The notes beneath the pieces are model-generated. The model saw only the letters and a program-made list of their open reading frames with translations, had not been told where the DNA came from and searched no databases. Positions 1 through 6,187 of a DNA stretch of 13,374 bases are shown piece by piece; the first letter of the stretch is position 1, and every line of letters begins with the position of its first letter. The DNA is from Syntrophaceae bacterium UBA2251 (GTDB lineage Bacteria; Desulfobacterota; Syntrophia; Syntrophales; UBA2251), in contig DDXV01000034.1 of the NCBI GenBank assembly GCA_002347815.1, positions 1 through 13,374 on the forward strand. The letters are read 5' to 3'. A program made the translations under genes and the position numbers.

Positions 1-44
1 AAACGTGTGCGAAAGTTGAGTAAATACTTAGATAATTCATCTTG

Positions 45-70
45 TTGTCAGTCATGACAAACTTTTTTTT
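45..70 (+). terminator. Possible weak intrinsic terminator of an upstream gene, or an operator
   Basis: TTGTCA (45-50) and TGACAA (55-60) form a perfect 6-bp inverted repeat around a GTCA loop. Two bases later there is an uninterrupted run of eight T (63-70). A hairpin followed by a U-tract is the form of an intrinsic terminator, and it could end a plus-strand gene lying left of the window. The stem is short and AT-rich, so it would be weak. The same 16-bp palindrome could instead be a repressor site for the dehydrogenase downstream. The sequence does not decide between the two. Confidence 0.4.
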
Positions 71-81
71 GGACAGTAGTG

Positions 82-112
82 GATTGACAAGTCAATCAAT
101 ATCTGTTACGAG
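82..112 (+). promoter_or_regulatory. Candidate promoter with overlapping palindromic operator upstream of the acyl-CoA dehydrogenase
   Basis: Positions 82-97 read GATTGACAAGTCAATC, 7-bp perfect arms around a 2-bp centre. Inside it, 84-89 is a perfect sigma-70 -35 box, TTGACA. The matching -10 region, near 106-112 (TTACGA or TACGAG), is a poor match, so the promoter call is weak. Dimeric regulators such as TetR-family regulators of fatty-acid or acyl-CoA genes often bind palindromes of this size, and one lying on a -35 box would suit a repressor. The palindrome is seen; binding and regulator are inference. No regulator gene lies nearby in the window. Confidence 0.35.
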
Positions 113-275
113 CGCAACACAGGCGCGGGACGCGTCGTCACGCCGGCATCATGCCCCTTCCGTTGAATCTCCGGGAGTCTTGTCGGGAACCGCGCAGGGG
201 ATCTTGCGGACACGACGCTTGGGACGGGGATGCCTGTTCTGCACGGAACCTGAACGGGTTTCCGCCTGTCGGCTT
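98..275 (+). other. Gene-free GC-rich leader
   Basis: There is no gene between the left edge and 330. The frame of the dehydrogenase stays open upstream to about position 42, but the translation of that extension is arginine- and serine-rich, resembles no family, and lacks a plausible ribosome binding site. I read it as untranslated leader or spacer. A short GACGCGTC palindrome at 129-136 is the only other structure seen here; hairpins nearer the gene are listed separately. Confidence 0.5.
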
Positions 276-302
276 CGATCCCGACGGATCGCGGATCCCG
301 CG
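276..302 (+). promoter_or_regulatory. Cluster of overlapping small hairpins just upstream of the dehydrogenase ribosome binding site
   Basis: Three perfect inverted repeats share bases: CGATCC/GGATCG (276-281 with 286-291), GGATC/GATCC (286-290 with 294-298) and CGCGG/CCGCG (290-294 with 298-302). They cannot all form at once, so they are alternatives. The last arm ends 12 nt before the Shine-Dalgarno GAGGGAGG (315-322). The pattern could be a GC-rich coincidence, an operator built on repeated GGATC half-sites, or a small leader structure affecting translation. No known riboswitch or T-box consensus was recognised. Confidence 0.25.
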
Positions 303-329
303 AGGATAAATCGAGAGGGAGGTACGTTT

Positions 330-1520
330 ATGTCGCTGAGTTTCGAATTTTCACCCGAGCAGCGGATGCTGGAGGAAAACGTCTGGCGCTGGGCCTCCAC
401 CTGGCTGGAGCCCCAGATGGAGCACCTGTACGAAAAGGACGAAATGCCGCCGGACCTGTTCCGCGAGCTGGGCAAACTGGGCCTGAACGGCATCGTCTAT
501 GAAGAGCAGTACGGCGGGGCCGGCCTGGGGTACCTGGAGACGCTGCTGGTTTATGAAAACATCGCCCGGGTCAGCAACGCCCTGGCCATGACCGTCGGCG
601 CCAGCCAGACACTGGCCTTCGACAATTTCCGCCGCCACGCGTCCGAAGCGCAGAAGGCGGCCATCCTCCCCAAGGCGTGCAGCGGCGAGTACATCGGCTG
701 CCTCGGCATCACGGAACCGAACGCAGGCTCCGACGCGATGAGCATGACCACCCGCGCTGAAAAGAAGGGCAACACCTACGTCATCAACGGGAGCAAAACC
801 TTCATCACCAACGCCCCCCTGGCCGATGTCATGGTCTTCTATGCGAAGACCGATCTCGGCAAGGGACCCCACGGCATCTCGACCTTCTTCTGCTATCCCA
901 AGACCACGAAAGGGTTTGTCTGCGAGAAGATCAAGAAATGGGGCATGCGGAGCTCGCCGACCGGGCTCGTGACCTTCGACGACATGGTGCTTCCGGAGGA
1001 CAACCTGTTCGGCGGGATCAATCAGGGGGTCCAGATCCTGACCAGCGGCCTGTGCACGGAGCGGATCACGCTGTCCGGATGCAGCCTGGGCTCCATGCGG
1101 GCCTGCCTCGAACTGTCGCTCAAGTACGCCAAGGAGCGGGTGCAGTTCGGTAAGCCGATCGCCAATTTCCAGTTCATCCAGGGCAAACTCGCCGACATGT
1201 ATACCCGCTACCTCTCCTCCAAGTGGATGGCCTACAGCGCCGCCGCCTTCTGCGACGGCCTGGAAAACAAGGCGGGCGGCAAGGGAACCGACCTCGACCG
1301 GATGGCGGCCGCCGCCCTGCTCCACTGCGGCGAAGCGGGAACGGCGGTCGTTTCCGACGCCGTCCAGATCCACGGCGGCTACGGCTATTGCCAAGAGTAC
1401 GCCGTGTCTCGGCACTACCTGGACGAGAAGCTGTGGCACATCGGCGCCGGCACCTCCGAAGTCCGTCGCATGATCATCGCCCGCGAACTCCTCCGCGATG
1501 ATTTTGCCAGCGGCCGCTGA
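330..1520 (+). CDS. Acyl-CoA dehydrogenase, isovaleryl-CoA dehydrogenase-like
   Basis: FAD-dependent flavoenzyme of 396 residues, the usual family length, expected in the cytoplasm. It oxidises an acyl-CoA to the 2,3-enoyl-CoA and passes electrons to electron-transfer flavoprotein. The start at 330 is chosen because GAGGGAGG lies 7 nt upstream and residues 5-13 (FEFSPEQRM) match the usual N-terminus. Visible features are the acyl-CoA dehydrogenase signature ITEPNAGSDAMSM (127-139), VQFGKPIANFQFIQGKLADM (271-290) and the C-terminal HIGAGTSEVRRMIIAREL (370-387). The C-terminal position holding the catalytic Glu of medium-chain enzymes is Ala373. Glu244 in LCTERITLSG instead aligns with Glu254 of human isovaleryl-CoA dehydrogenase, so the base is present but relocated. 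Closeness to that enzyme is high along the whole length. The substrate is not proven: branched-chain, or alicyclic acyl-CoA as in Syntrophus, remain possible. The gene stands alone between its leader and a strong terminator. Confidence 0.95.
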   Translation: MSLSFEFSPEQRMLEENVWRWASTWLEPQMEHLYEKDEMPPDLFRELGKLGLNGIVYEEQYGGAGLGYLETLLVYENIARVSNALAMTVGASQTLAFDNFRRHASEAQKAAILPKACSGEYIGCLGITEPNAGSDAMSMTTRAEKKGNTYVINGSKTFITNAPLADVMVFYAKTDLGKGPHGISTFFCYPKTTKGFVCEKIKKWGMRSSPTGLVTFDDMVLPEDNLFGGINQGVQILTSGLCTERITLSGCSLGSMRACLELSLKYAKERVQFGKPIANFQFIQGKLADMYTRYLSSKWMAYSAAAFCDGLENKAGGKGTDLDRMAAAALLHCGEAGTAVVSDAVQIHGGYGYCQEYAVSRHYLDEKLWHIGAGTSEVRRMIIARELLRDDFASGR

Positions 1521-1541
1521 ACACGCCCGTCTACCGCCTCC

Positions 1542-1575
1542 ATGCCATGCCCTCTGCGGGCATGGCATTTTCTTT
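1542..1575 (+). terminator. Strong intrinsic terminator after the acyl-CoA dehydrogenase
   Basis: A perfect 11-bp stem, ATGCCATGCCC (1542-1552) with GGGCATGGCAT (1558-1568), closes a 5-nt loop and runs straight into TTTTCTTT (1568-1575). It lies 21 nt past the dehydrogenase stop and separates that gene from the LysM gene. Confidence 0.93.
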
Positions 1576-1585
1576 CCGCCACCGT

Positions 1586-1614
1586 TTGACTTTTCCCCGC
1601 GACTTCAGTAAAGA
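1586..1614 (+). promoter_or_regulatory. Candidate promoter for the LysM / PP-loop gene pair
   Basis: TTGACT (1586-1591, five of six -35 matches) is followed after 17 bp by TAAAGA (1609-1614, a weak -10). It sits directly after the terminator of the previous gene, where a promoter is needed. Transcription would begin near 1621, leaving a leader of about 66 nt before the ATG chosen at 1687. Confidence 0.35.
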
Positions 1615-1686
1615 GGAACCGTGACGGCGCGACGTTTCCCCGCCACGCCCATCCACGTCCAAATCCGTTCCATGCGAGGATTCCTG

Positions 1687-3384
1687 ATGATGAAATGGGC
1701 CCGACGGCTCCTCCTTTCCGTTCTGGCGGCCATGCTGATCCCGCCCGCTTCCGTCCCGGCCCGGGAGGACACGGCGCGGCTGACCTTCAAAAGATCGGCT
1801 TCACATGCCCGGGGGACGGTTCCGTACCGGATCCAGCCGGGAGACACCCTCTCCAACATCGTCGAGCGGCAATACGGGGAGACCGAGTACGCACGCAAGC
1901 TGAAGTACTTCCAGCAACTCCGTCGGCTCAACCCGTCCCTCACGAACATCCACCATATCACCCCGGGCCAGTTGGTCTGGCTGTTTCACGCGGAATCGCC
2001 CGACCGGCCGGGGGAGTTGCGTGCGGACAGGCGTCTCATCCAGGCCCGGAGCGGGGACACCCTTTACCAGATCCTCCGCCGGGAACTGCACGTCCCGGAA
2101 GAACTGCTGCCGCGCGCCCTCGAGGCCCTGAAAAAGGCGAACCCCGGCATTCAGAATCCGGACCGGATCCTTCCCGGACAGGACATCTCCCTGCCCGCGA
2201 TCACTCTCGATCTGCCGCGATCCGGTGCGACAACCGCGGCGATCCCCCGGGAGGGTCCGCCAGCCGCGATCTCGGCGCCCCCGGCCGCGATCTCGGCGCC
2301 CCCGGCCGCGGCGTCTCTCCTGCCGTCGCCGGCGACCGACCGGCTCGCCGCCCTCTCCGCCGTGATCGCCCGTCTGCAGGGTTCCGTCCTGACGACCGGC
2401 TGGTACTATGTTCCACTCCCCGACGGCGGACAGATGACGATCGACTGCAGCCTCGTTCCCGTGGTGGAGCTTCCGGACGGAAGCGTCATTTTCCTCGACA
2501 CCTCGGCCCGCATGCCGGACTCTTTCAAGAGCCTGACCGGAAAGAACGCTGGACGCCAATCCTGGGTCCGGACCGAACCGGATGAACCCCTCCCCGCCGT
2601 CCTGAAGACCGTCTTGAGCCGCAGCCGGGCCTTCGTCATGGAAAAGAACCTCAGAACGATATCCGGCGGCGACGGACTCCGGATCGGCCTTCGACCGGAC
2701 TGGCTGATCACCAGCCGGCTTCATGCGGCCAAGGGACCCCGAACGTGGGGCCTGCGCACCGATCTCGATCCCGAGGACCTCCTTCCCGCGGCCCTTTCCC
2801 ACGCCCTCGAACGGTCGGGCCTTCCCGTCATCGAGGTGCTCGCGGACGGCCGCGTGGCGCCCCGTCCGGACAAACCGGCGGTCGCCGGAGAGGTCCCGCA
2901 CCTCAAGTCCGCGGACACGCTGGAACTGGCCCATGCCCTCCTGGAGGCCCTGGACTTCCAGCCACGACGGAACGCGGCCGTACAGGTCTTCAGCCCTTCG
3001 GAGAACGGCTTCAATCTCTCGGTTAACGCCGATCTTCTCGTGGAACGGAACGGACGGGCCGTGATGTTTCGCACCAAGACGCTGCCGGCGCAGTTCGTTG
3101 CGGGTCTAAGGAAAAAGAATATCTCCTTCGCCCAACTGACGGACGGGGCGGGTAAAACCGGGGTGGTGGCGCAGGTCCTGACCGGCATGGGCATCGCCTA
3201 CACGACCGGCCTGTTCAGCCTCCCGCCGCCGCCGGGCGCGCGGTCGGGTCAAATCACCCTCCACCTGACGGGCCTGAAGATCGGGGACGGGGAGAGGATC
3301 CTGTATCTGACGGAGGCGGACATTGACCCCGGTCTTTATGGCTGGCTGACCGTACAGGGGGGGATCCGGATCATCCGATTTTGA
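1687..3384 (+). CDS. Exported protein with two LysM domains and an unrecognised C-terminal region
   Basis: 565 residues. The start at 1687 is preferred because AGGA lies 6 nt upstream and the protein then begins with a normal signal peptide (basic MMKWARR, a hydrophobic core, probable cleavage after VPA at residue 25). A GTG at 1621 also has an upstream AAAGAGGA, but would add 22 residues before the signal. LysM 1 covers about 46-99 (PYRIQPGDTLSNIVERQYG to TPGQLVWL) and LysM 2 about 116-170 (RSGDTLYQIL to LPGQDISLP). LysM domains bind glycan chains of peptidoglycan, so the protein is likely periplasmic or envelope-attached. A Pro/Ala linker (about 178-216) contains a duplicated ISAPPAA unit. 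Residues about 217-565 match no family I know; they hold pieces such as GWYYVPLPDGGQM and show no catalytic motif. The stop overlaps the start of the next gene by 4 nt, suggesting co-translation, though the functional link is not obvious. Confidence 0.9.
   Translation: MMKWARRLLLSVLAAMLIPPASVPAREDTARLTFKRSASHARGTVPYRIQPGDTLSNIVERQYGETEYARKLKYFQQLRRLNPSLTNIHHITPGQLVWLFHAESPDRPGELRADRRLIQARSGDTLYQILRRELHVPEELLPRALEALKKANPGIQNPDRILPGQDISLPAITLDLPRSGATTAAIPREGPPAAISAPPAAISAPPAAASLLPSPATDRLAALSAVIARLQGSVLTTGWYYVPLPDGGQMTIDCSLVPVVELPDGSVIFLDTSARMPDSFKSLTGKNAGRQSWVRTEPDEPLPAVLKTVLSRSRAFVMEKNLRTISGGDGLRIGLRPDWLITSRLHAAKGPRTWGLRTDLDPEDLLPAALSHALERSGLPVIEVLADGRVAPRPDKPAVAGEVPHLKSADTLELAHALLEALDFQPRRNAAVQVFSPSENGFNLSVNADLLVERNGRAVMFRTKTLPAQFVAGLRKKNISFAQLTDGAGKTGVVAQVLTGMGIAYTTGLFSLPPPPGARSGQITLHLTGLKIGDGERILYLTEADIDPGLYGWLTVQGGIRIIRF
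2263..2310 (+). repeat. 21-bp tandem direct repeat in the LysM protein linker
   Basis: Two perfect copies of a 21-bp unit (2263-2283 and 2284-2304) begin GCCGCGATCTCGG and end GCGCCCCCG, followed by the first 6 bases of a third copy (2305-2310). The repeat is in frame (7 codons) and encodes the Pro/Ala linker between the LysM pair and the C-terminal region. It probably arose by replication slippage and can vary in copy number without breaking the frame. Confidence 0.9.
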
Positions 3385-4364
3385 AAACGCGGGCCATTTC
3401 TCTATTCTCCGGCGGTCTGGACAGCATTCTCGCCGTCAAGATCCTTCAGGACCAGCAAATCGACGTGGTGGGCCTCTCCTTCGAAACCCCCTTCTTCGAT
3501 GCCGGCAAGGCCCGGGCGGCGGCGCGCGCGATCGGCCTGCCGCTGGTCGTCATGAACATCACGGACGAACACCTCGCCATGCTGCGCGCCCCCCGCTACG
3601 GCTACGGCAGAAACATGAATCCCTGTCTGGATTGTCACGCCCTGATGCTGAAGATCGCCGGAGGCCGGCTCGAAGCGATGAACGCCGCCTTCATCGCGAC
3701 GGGCGAGGTCCTGGGCCAGCGCCCCATGTCACAGAACAAACAGTCCCTCTACGTGGTCGCAAAGCATTCCGGCTATCTCCCCCTGGTATTGCGTCCCCTG
3801 AGCGCCCGGCTGCTGCCGGAGACGGAACCGGAGCAGCGGGGATTCGTGGACCGCGCGCGGCTTCTCGACATCGAGGGCCGCGGCCGCAAGCGTCAGATGG
3901 CCCTGGCCGAGCACTACGGCATCACGCGGTATCCGGCGCCGGCGGGCGGCTGCCTGCTCACCGATCCCATGTTTTCGAAACGCCTGCGCGAGTTGTTCGC
4001 CCACCGGCCGGACGCCTCCGCACGGGAAATCGAACTGCTGAAGCATGGGCGGCATTTCCGCCTTCCGGGGGGCGAGAGGGTCGTCGTGGGGCGCCACCAG
4101 CGGGACAACCTGGCCATCGAACACCTGCGGGCGGAGGAGGAGGGAGACTGTTTTCTGAAGATGGACGCCTTTCCCGGCCCCTCCGTCCTGATCCCCCGAG
4201 GCGGCGGGGAGGAGGCGTGCCTGCAGGCGGCTGCCCTGTGCGTGCTCTACGGGGACGCGCCCCGGGGCGTTTCCGTTCGGGTTCAGTGCCGGCGGGGCAA
4301 TGAAGACGGGACGATCTCCGTGACGGCGGCCGACCGTCGGGAGGCGGAGGCCTGGATCGTCTGA
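3381..4364 (+). CDS. ThiI/MnmA-like PP-loop ATPase with C-terminal NFACT-R-type RNA-binding region
   Basis: 327 residues. The N-terminal half is an adenylating PP-loop domain with SGGLDS at 10-15, as in enzymes that activate tRNA bases for thiolation. A CxxC pair (Cys82, Cys85 in NPCLDCHALM), the conserved ATGEVLGQRPMSQ (106-118) and a third cysteine, Cys191, in PAGGCLLTDP follow. These cysteines could carry persulfide sulfur or bind a metal or cluster. Residues about 219-325, with VVVGRHQRDN and MDAFPGPSVLIP, resemble the NFACT-R RNA-binding domain known to be fused to ThiI-like PP-loop proteins. It lacks the THUMP and N-terminal ferredoxin-like domains of classical ThiI. A role in tRNA thiolation is inferred; the modified base is unknown. 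The start is TTG, and TTGA overlaps the LysM stop. No other ATG, GTG or TTG fits the family N-terminus, and there is no good Shine-Dalgarno, so translation is probably coupled. Confidence 0.88.
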   Translation: MKTRAISLFSGGLDSILAVKILQDQQIDVVGLSFETPFFDAGKARAAARAIGLPLVVMNITDEHLAMLRAPRYGYGRNMNPCLDCHALMLKIAGGRLEAMNAAFIATGEVLGQRPMSQNKQSLYVVAKHSGYLPLVLRPLSARLLPETEPEQRGFVDRARLLDIEGRGRKRQMALAEHYGITRYPAPAGGCLLTDPMFSKRLRELFAHRPDASAREIELLKHGRHFRLPGGERVVVGRHQRDNLAIEHLRAEEEGDCFLKMDAFPGPSVLIPRGGGEEACLQAAALCVLYGDAPRGVSVRVQCRRGNEDGTISVTAADRREAEAWIV

Positions 4365-4384
4365 GACCGCCGGTCGCCTTTGCC

Positions 4385-5917
4385 CTATCCCGGCCGGTGC
4401 TGGGGGCGAAGGAGATCGGTGACGGTTTTCACGGGATTGAAGGTTTCGAGGGGCACCTCGACGAAGACCGTGTTCCAGTGCGCCATGGCGCCGTTCCAGA
4501 GCCCCGGCAGTTCCAGCGCCTTGAGCGGGCGCCCCGCCTCCGACTTCAGGGTGATGCATCCGCCCTGCCGGTCCACGAAGCGGTCGAGATCGTACATCCG
4601 TCCCCTTTCATCCCGGAGACCGCAGACGAGGTCCACGGGATTGAAATGCGTCGCCTCCGCCCAGCGGGCCTGCTGGGCCTCCGACGCCGAATCCACCTGA
4701 AACGCCTCGACGATCTGGAGGGACATCGCCCCGTCGTTCCCCCGGACCCAGAACGGCCCTCCTCCCGGCTCCCCCGCGTTGGGCACCACACCACAGACCC
4801 GCAAGGGGCGTGCGAATCTTGACTGCAAAAAAACCGCCTGGTCCATCGGGGAACGGGAGGGAAAATCCGCGGGCAACGAAACATGAAGTCTGTCCCGGCA
4901 GAAGCGGATCATCTCTTCACGTTCCCCGGCGCCGACGTCCCCCGCCGCGAGCCGCCGTTGAAACCGGAAGATCTCCCGCTGCAGCGAAAGGAGGACGCCG
5001 CCAAGCAACTTCTTGTACGGGACGATGCGGGCCTTCAGGCGATCGGGAACAATGTTGTCGATATTCTTGATGAAGACGAGGTCTCCGCCGGTCGCCTGAA
5101 GGTTGCCCAGCAGCGCCCCGTGTCCGGCCGGGCGAAAGACGAGCCGCCCCCCGGCCGTGCGGAAGGGCCGATCCTCCAGATCGACGGCCAGGGTATCGGT
5201 TGCCGGGTTCTGGGTCGAAAGCGTCACCTGGAAACGGAGTCCCAGCCGCGCCTCGCAACGCGGCTGAATCGTCCGCAGGTGATCCTGAACCGCCGGCAGA
5301 TGCTCCTCCGAAACGGTGAAGTGTACGCGGCAGACGCCCTCGGCGCCGCCCGCGTAGAGCGCCGCCTCCACCAGATGTTCCTCCAGGGCCGTCCGCCCTC
5401 CCTCCGTGCCGGCGTGAAATTTGAGCAGGGCCTTGGGCGGGCGTCCGTAATTCAACCCCCCGGGCGTCAGGATGGCTTCGAGGATCGCGACGTATCCCCG
5501 CTCCCGCAGCAGCGTCTCCACGTCGGTTCCCCGACGCTCGAGGACGGCCTGTAGATCCGGATAGAAGGCGTATTCCGGAAGCTCCCGCGCGAAGGTGTCG
5601 CCCGCGTCGGGGGATGTGAAATCGCCCTCCTCCAGGACGCGGAGCCAGTCCTGGAACATCCGCGTGGCGGACCCCGATGCGGGGATGAAGACCGTGATCC
5701 GGCCCGCGTCCCTGGCCGCGTCGTGGAGGGCCGTCAGGGACGTGATTTCCCCGGCGTCAACGGTTTCGATGCCGTCCCCCAGCCGACAGGGACGATCGAG
5801 GGTCAACGGCCTCACCCCGCGCCGGAAGGTCTCCCATTGCCGGCGAACCTCGGCCTCGGCCAGGCCCTCTTCACGAATCTGGCGGAGATCGTCCTCGGAA
5901 AACCCGCCTTCATCCAC
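4385..5917 (-). CDS. DUF4301 family protein, nucleotidyltransferase-like
   Basis: 510 residues from a GTG at 5917, chosen because GGAGGGGAGAG lies 7 nt upstream and the product then begins MDEGGFSEDDLRQI, like other members. An in-frame ATG at 6001 would add 28 low-complexity residues and has no properly spaced ribosome binding site. Family hallmarks seen are FIPASGSATRMFQ (77-89), AGHGALLGNL, DLVFIKNIDNIVPDRLK, NAGEPGGGPFWV, FNPVDLVCGL and, near the end, LKALELPGLWNGAMA with ETFNPVKTV. The glycine-rich motif with Arg, and a later N-x-DN motif, recall UDP-sugar pyrophosphorylase-type nucleotidyltransferases, so sugar-nucleotide chemistry is a reasonable inference. No function is established for the family that I know of. 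It converges with the PP-loop gene with only 20 bp between the stops and no visible terminator. Confidence 0.88.
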   Translation of the reverse strand: MDEGGFSEDDLRQIREEGLAEAEVRRQWETFRRGVRPLTLDRPCRLGDGIETVDAGEITSLTALHDAARDAGRITVFIPASGSATRMFQDWLRVLEEGDFTSPDAGDTFARELPEYAFYPDLQAVLERRGTDVETLLRERGYVAILEAILTPGGLNYGRPPKALLKFHAGTEGGRTALEEHLVEAALYAGGAEGVCRVHFTVSEEHLPAVQDHLRTIQPRCEARLGLRFQVTLSTQNPATDTLAVDLEDRPFRTAGGRLVFRPAGHGALLGNLQATGGDLVFIKNIDNIVPDRLKARIVPYKKLLGGVLLSLQREIFRFQRRLAAGDVGAGEREEMIRFCRDRLHVSLPADFPSRSPMDQAVFLQSRFARPLRVCGVVPNAGEPGGGPFWVRGNDGAMSLQIVEAFQVDSASEAQQARWAEATHFNPVDLVCGLRDERGRMYDLDRFVDRQGGCITLKSEAGRPLKALELPGLWNGAMAHWNTVFVEVPLETFNPVKTVTDLLRPQHRPG

Positions 5918-6035
5918 GCTTCGGCTCTCCCCTCCGCTTCCTCTCCTGTCGGCGGCGGTCCGGGATCGGCCGCCGCTTTTCCCGCAGCAGCCGGGAAACA
6001 TCCTTCTGTCGCCGGCTGATTCTCTCCCCCGCCAT
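5910..6035 (-). CDS. Possible 41-residue basic small protein upstream of the DUF4301 gene
   Basis: An ATG at 6035 has an excellent Shine-Dalgarno (AGGAG, 7 nt spacing, minus strand). It opens a 41-codon frame that stops at 5910, overlapping the DUF4301 GTG by 8 nt. The product begins MAGERISRRQKDVSRLLREK and is extremely rich in Arg and Lys, with almost no hydrophobic core after residue 20. Third codon positions are mostly G or C, like the neighbours. I recognise no family. It may be a real small RNA-binding-type protein, a translated leader that couples to DUF4301, or a chance frame in purine-rich DNA. The well-placed ribosome binding site and the stop/start overlap are the arguments in favour. 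Confidence 0.4.
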   Translation of the reverse strand: MAGERISRRQKDVSRLLREKRRPIPDRRRQERKRRGEPKRG

Positions 6036-6059
6036 GTCTTCTCTCCTGCATCCGTTTAA

Positions 6060-6088
6060 TGTCTACCAGGAATGACCTTCCGCTTCAA
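6060..6088 (-). promoter_or_regulatory. Weak candidate promoter for the small ORF / DUF4301 unit
   Basis: On the minus strand TTGAAG (6088-6083) is followed after 17 bp by TAGACA (6065-6060), then an AT-rich ATTAAAC. Transcription would start about 18 nt before the ATG of the small ORF. Both boxes are imperfect; the support is mainly position. Confidence 0.22.
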
Positions 6089-6187
6089 CGGGAATCTCGC
6101 GGCTCTCTCTTGCATTCCGCCCGCCGATGCGGTATCCATCGGCAAAACCGGCGGACGGCGACGACGATGGGGACGGAGAAGGGATCG

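Noticed and set aside
42..329. N-terminal extension of the acyl-CoA dehydrogenase frame
   Set aside because: The open frame continues upstream by 96 codons, but without family similarity. The ATG at 330 has the proper ribosome binding site and gives the normal protein length.
351..1568. 405-codon minus-strand frame opposite the acyl-CoA dehydrogenase
   Set aside because: Antisense to a strongly conserved enzyme, no family features, and it would begin inside the terminator hairpin.
5918..6001. Longer DUF4301 start at the ATG at 6001
   Set aside because: AGAAGG abuts the ATG with no spacing, the added 28 residues are unlike the family, and the GTG at 5917 has a strong, well-spaced site.
6059..6187. 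Longer alcohol dehydrogenase start at 6059
   Set aside because: The added residues are basic and unrelated to the family, which begins near MKAMVL.
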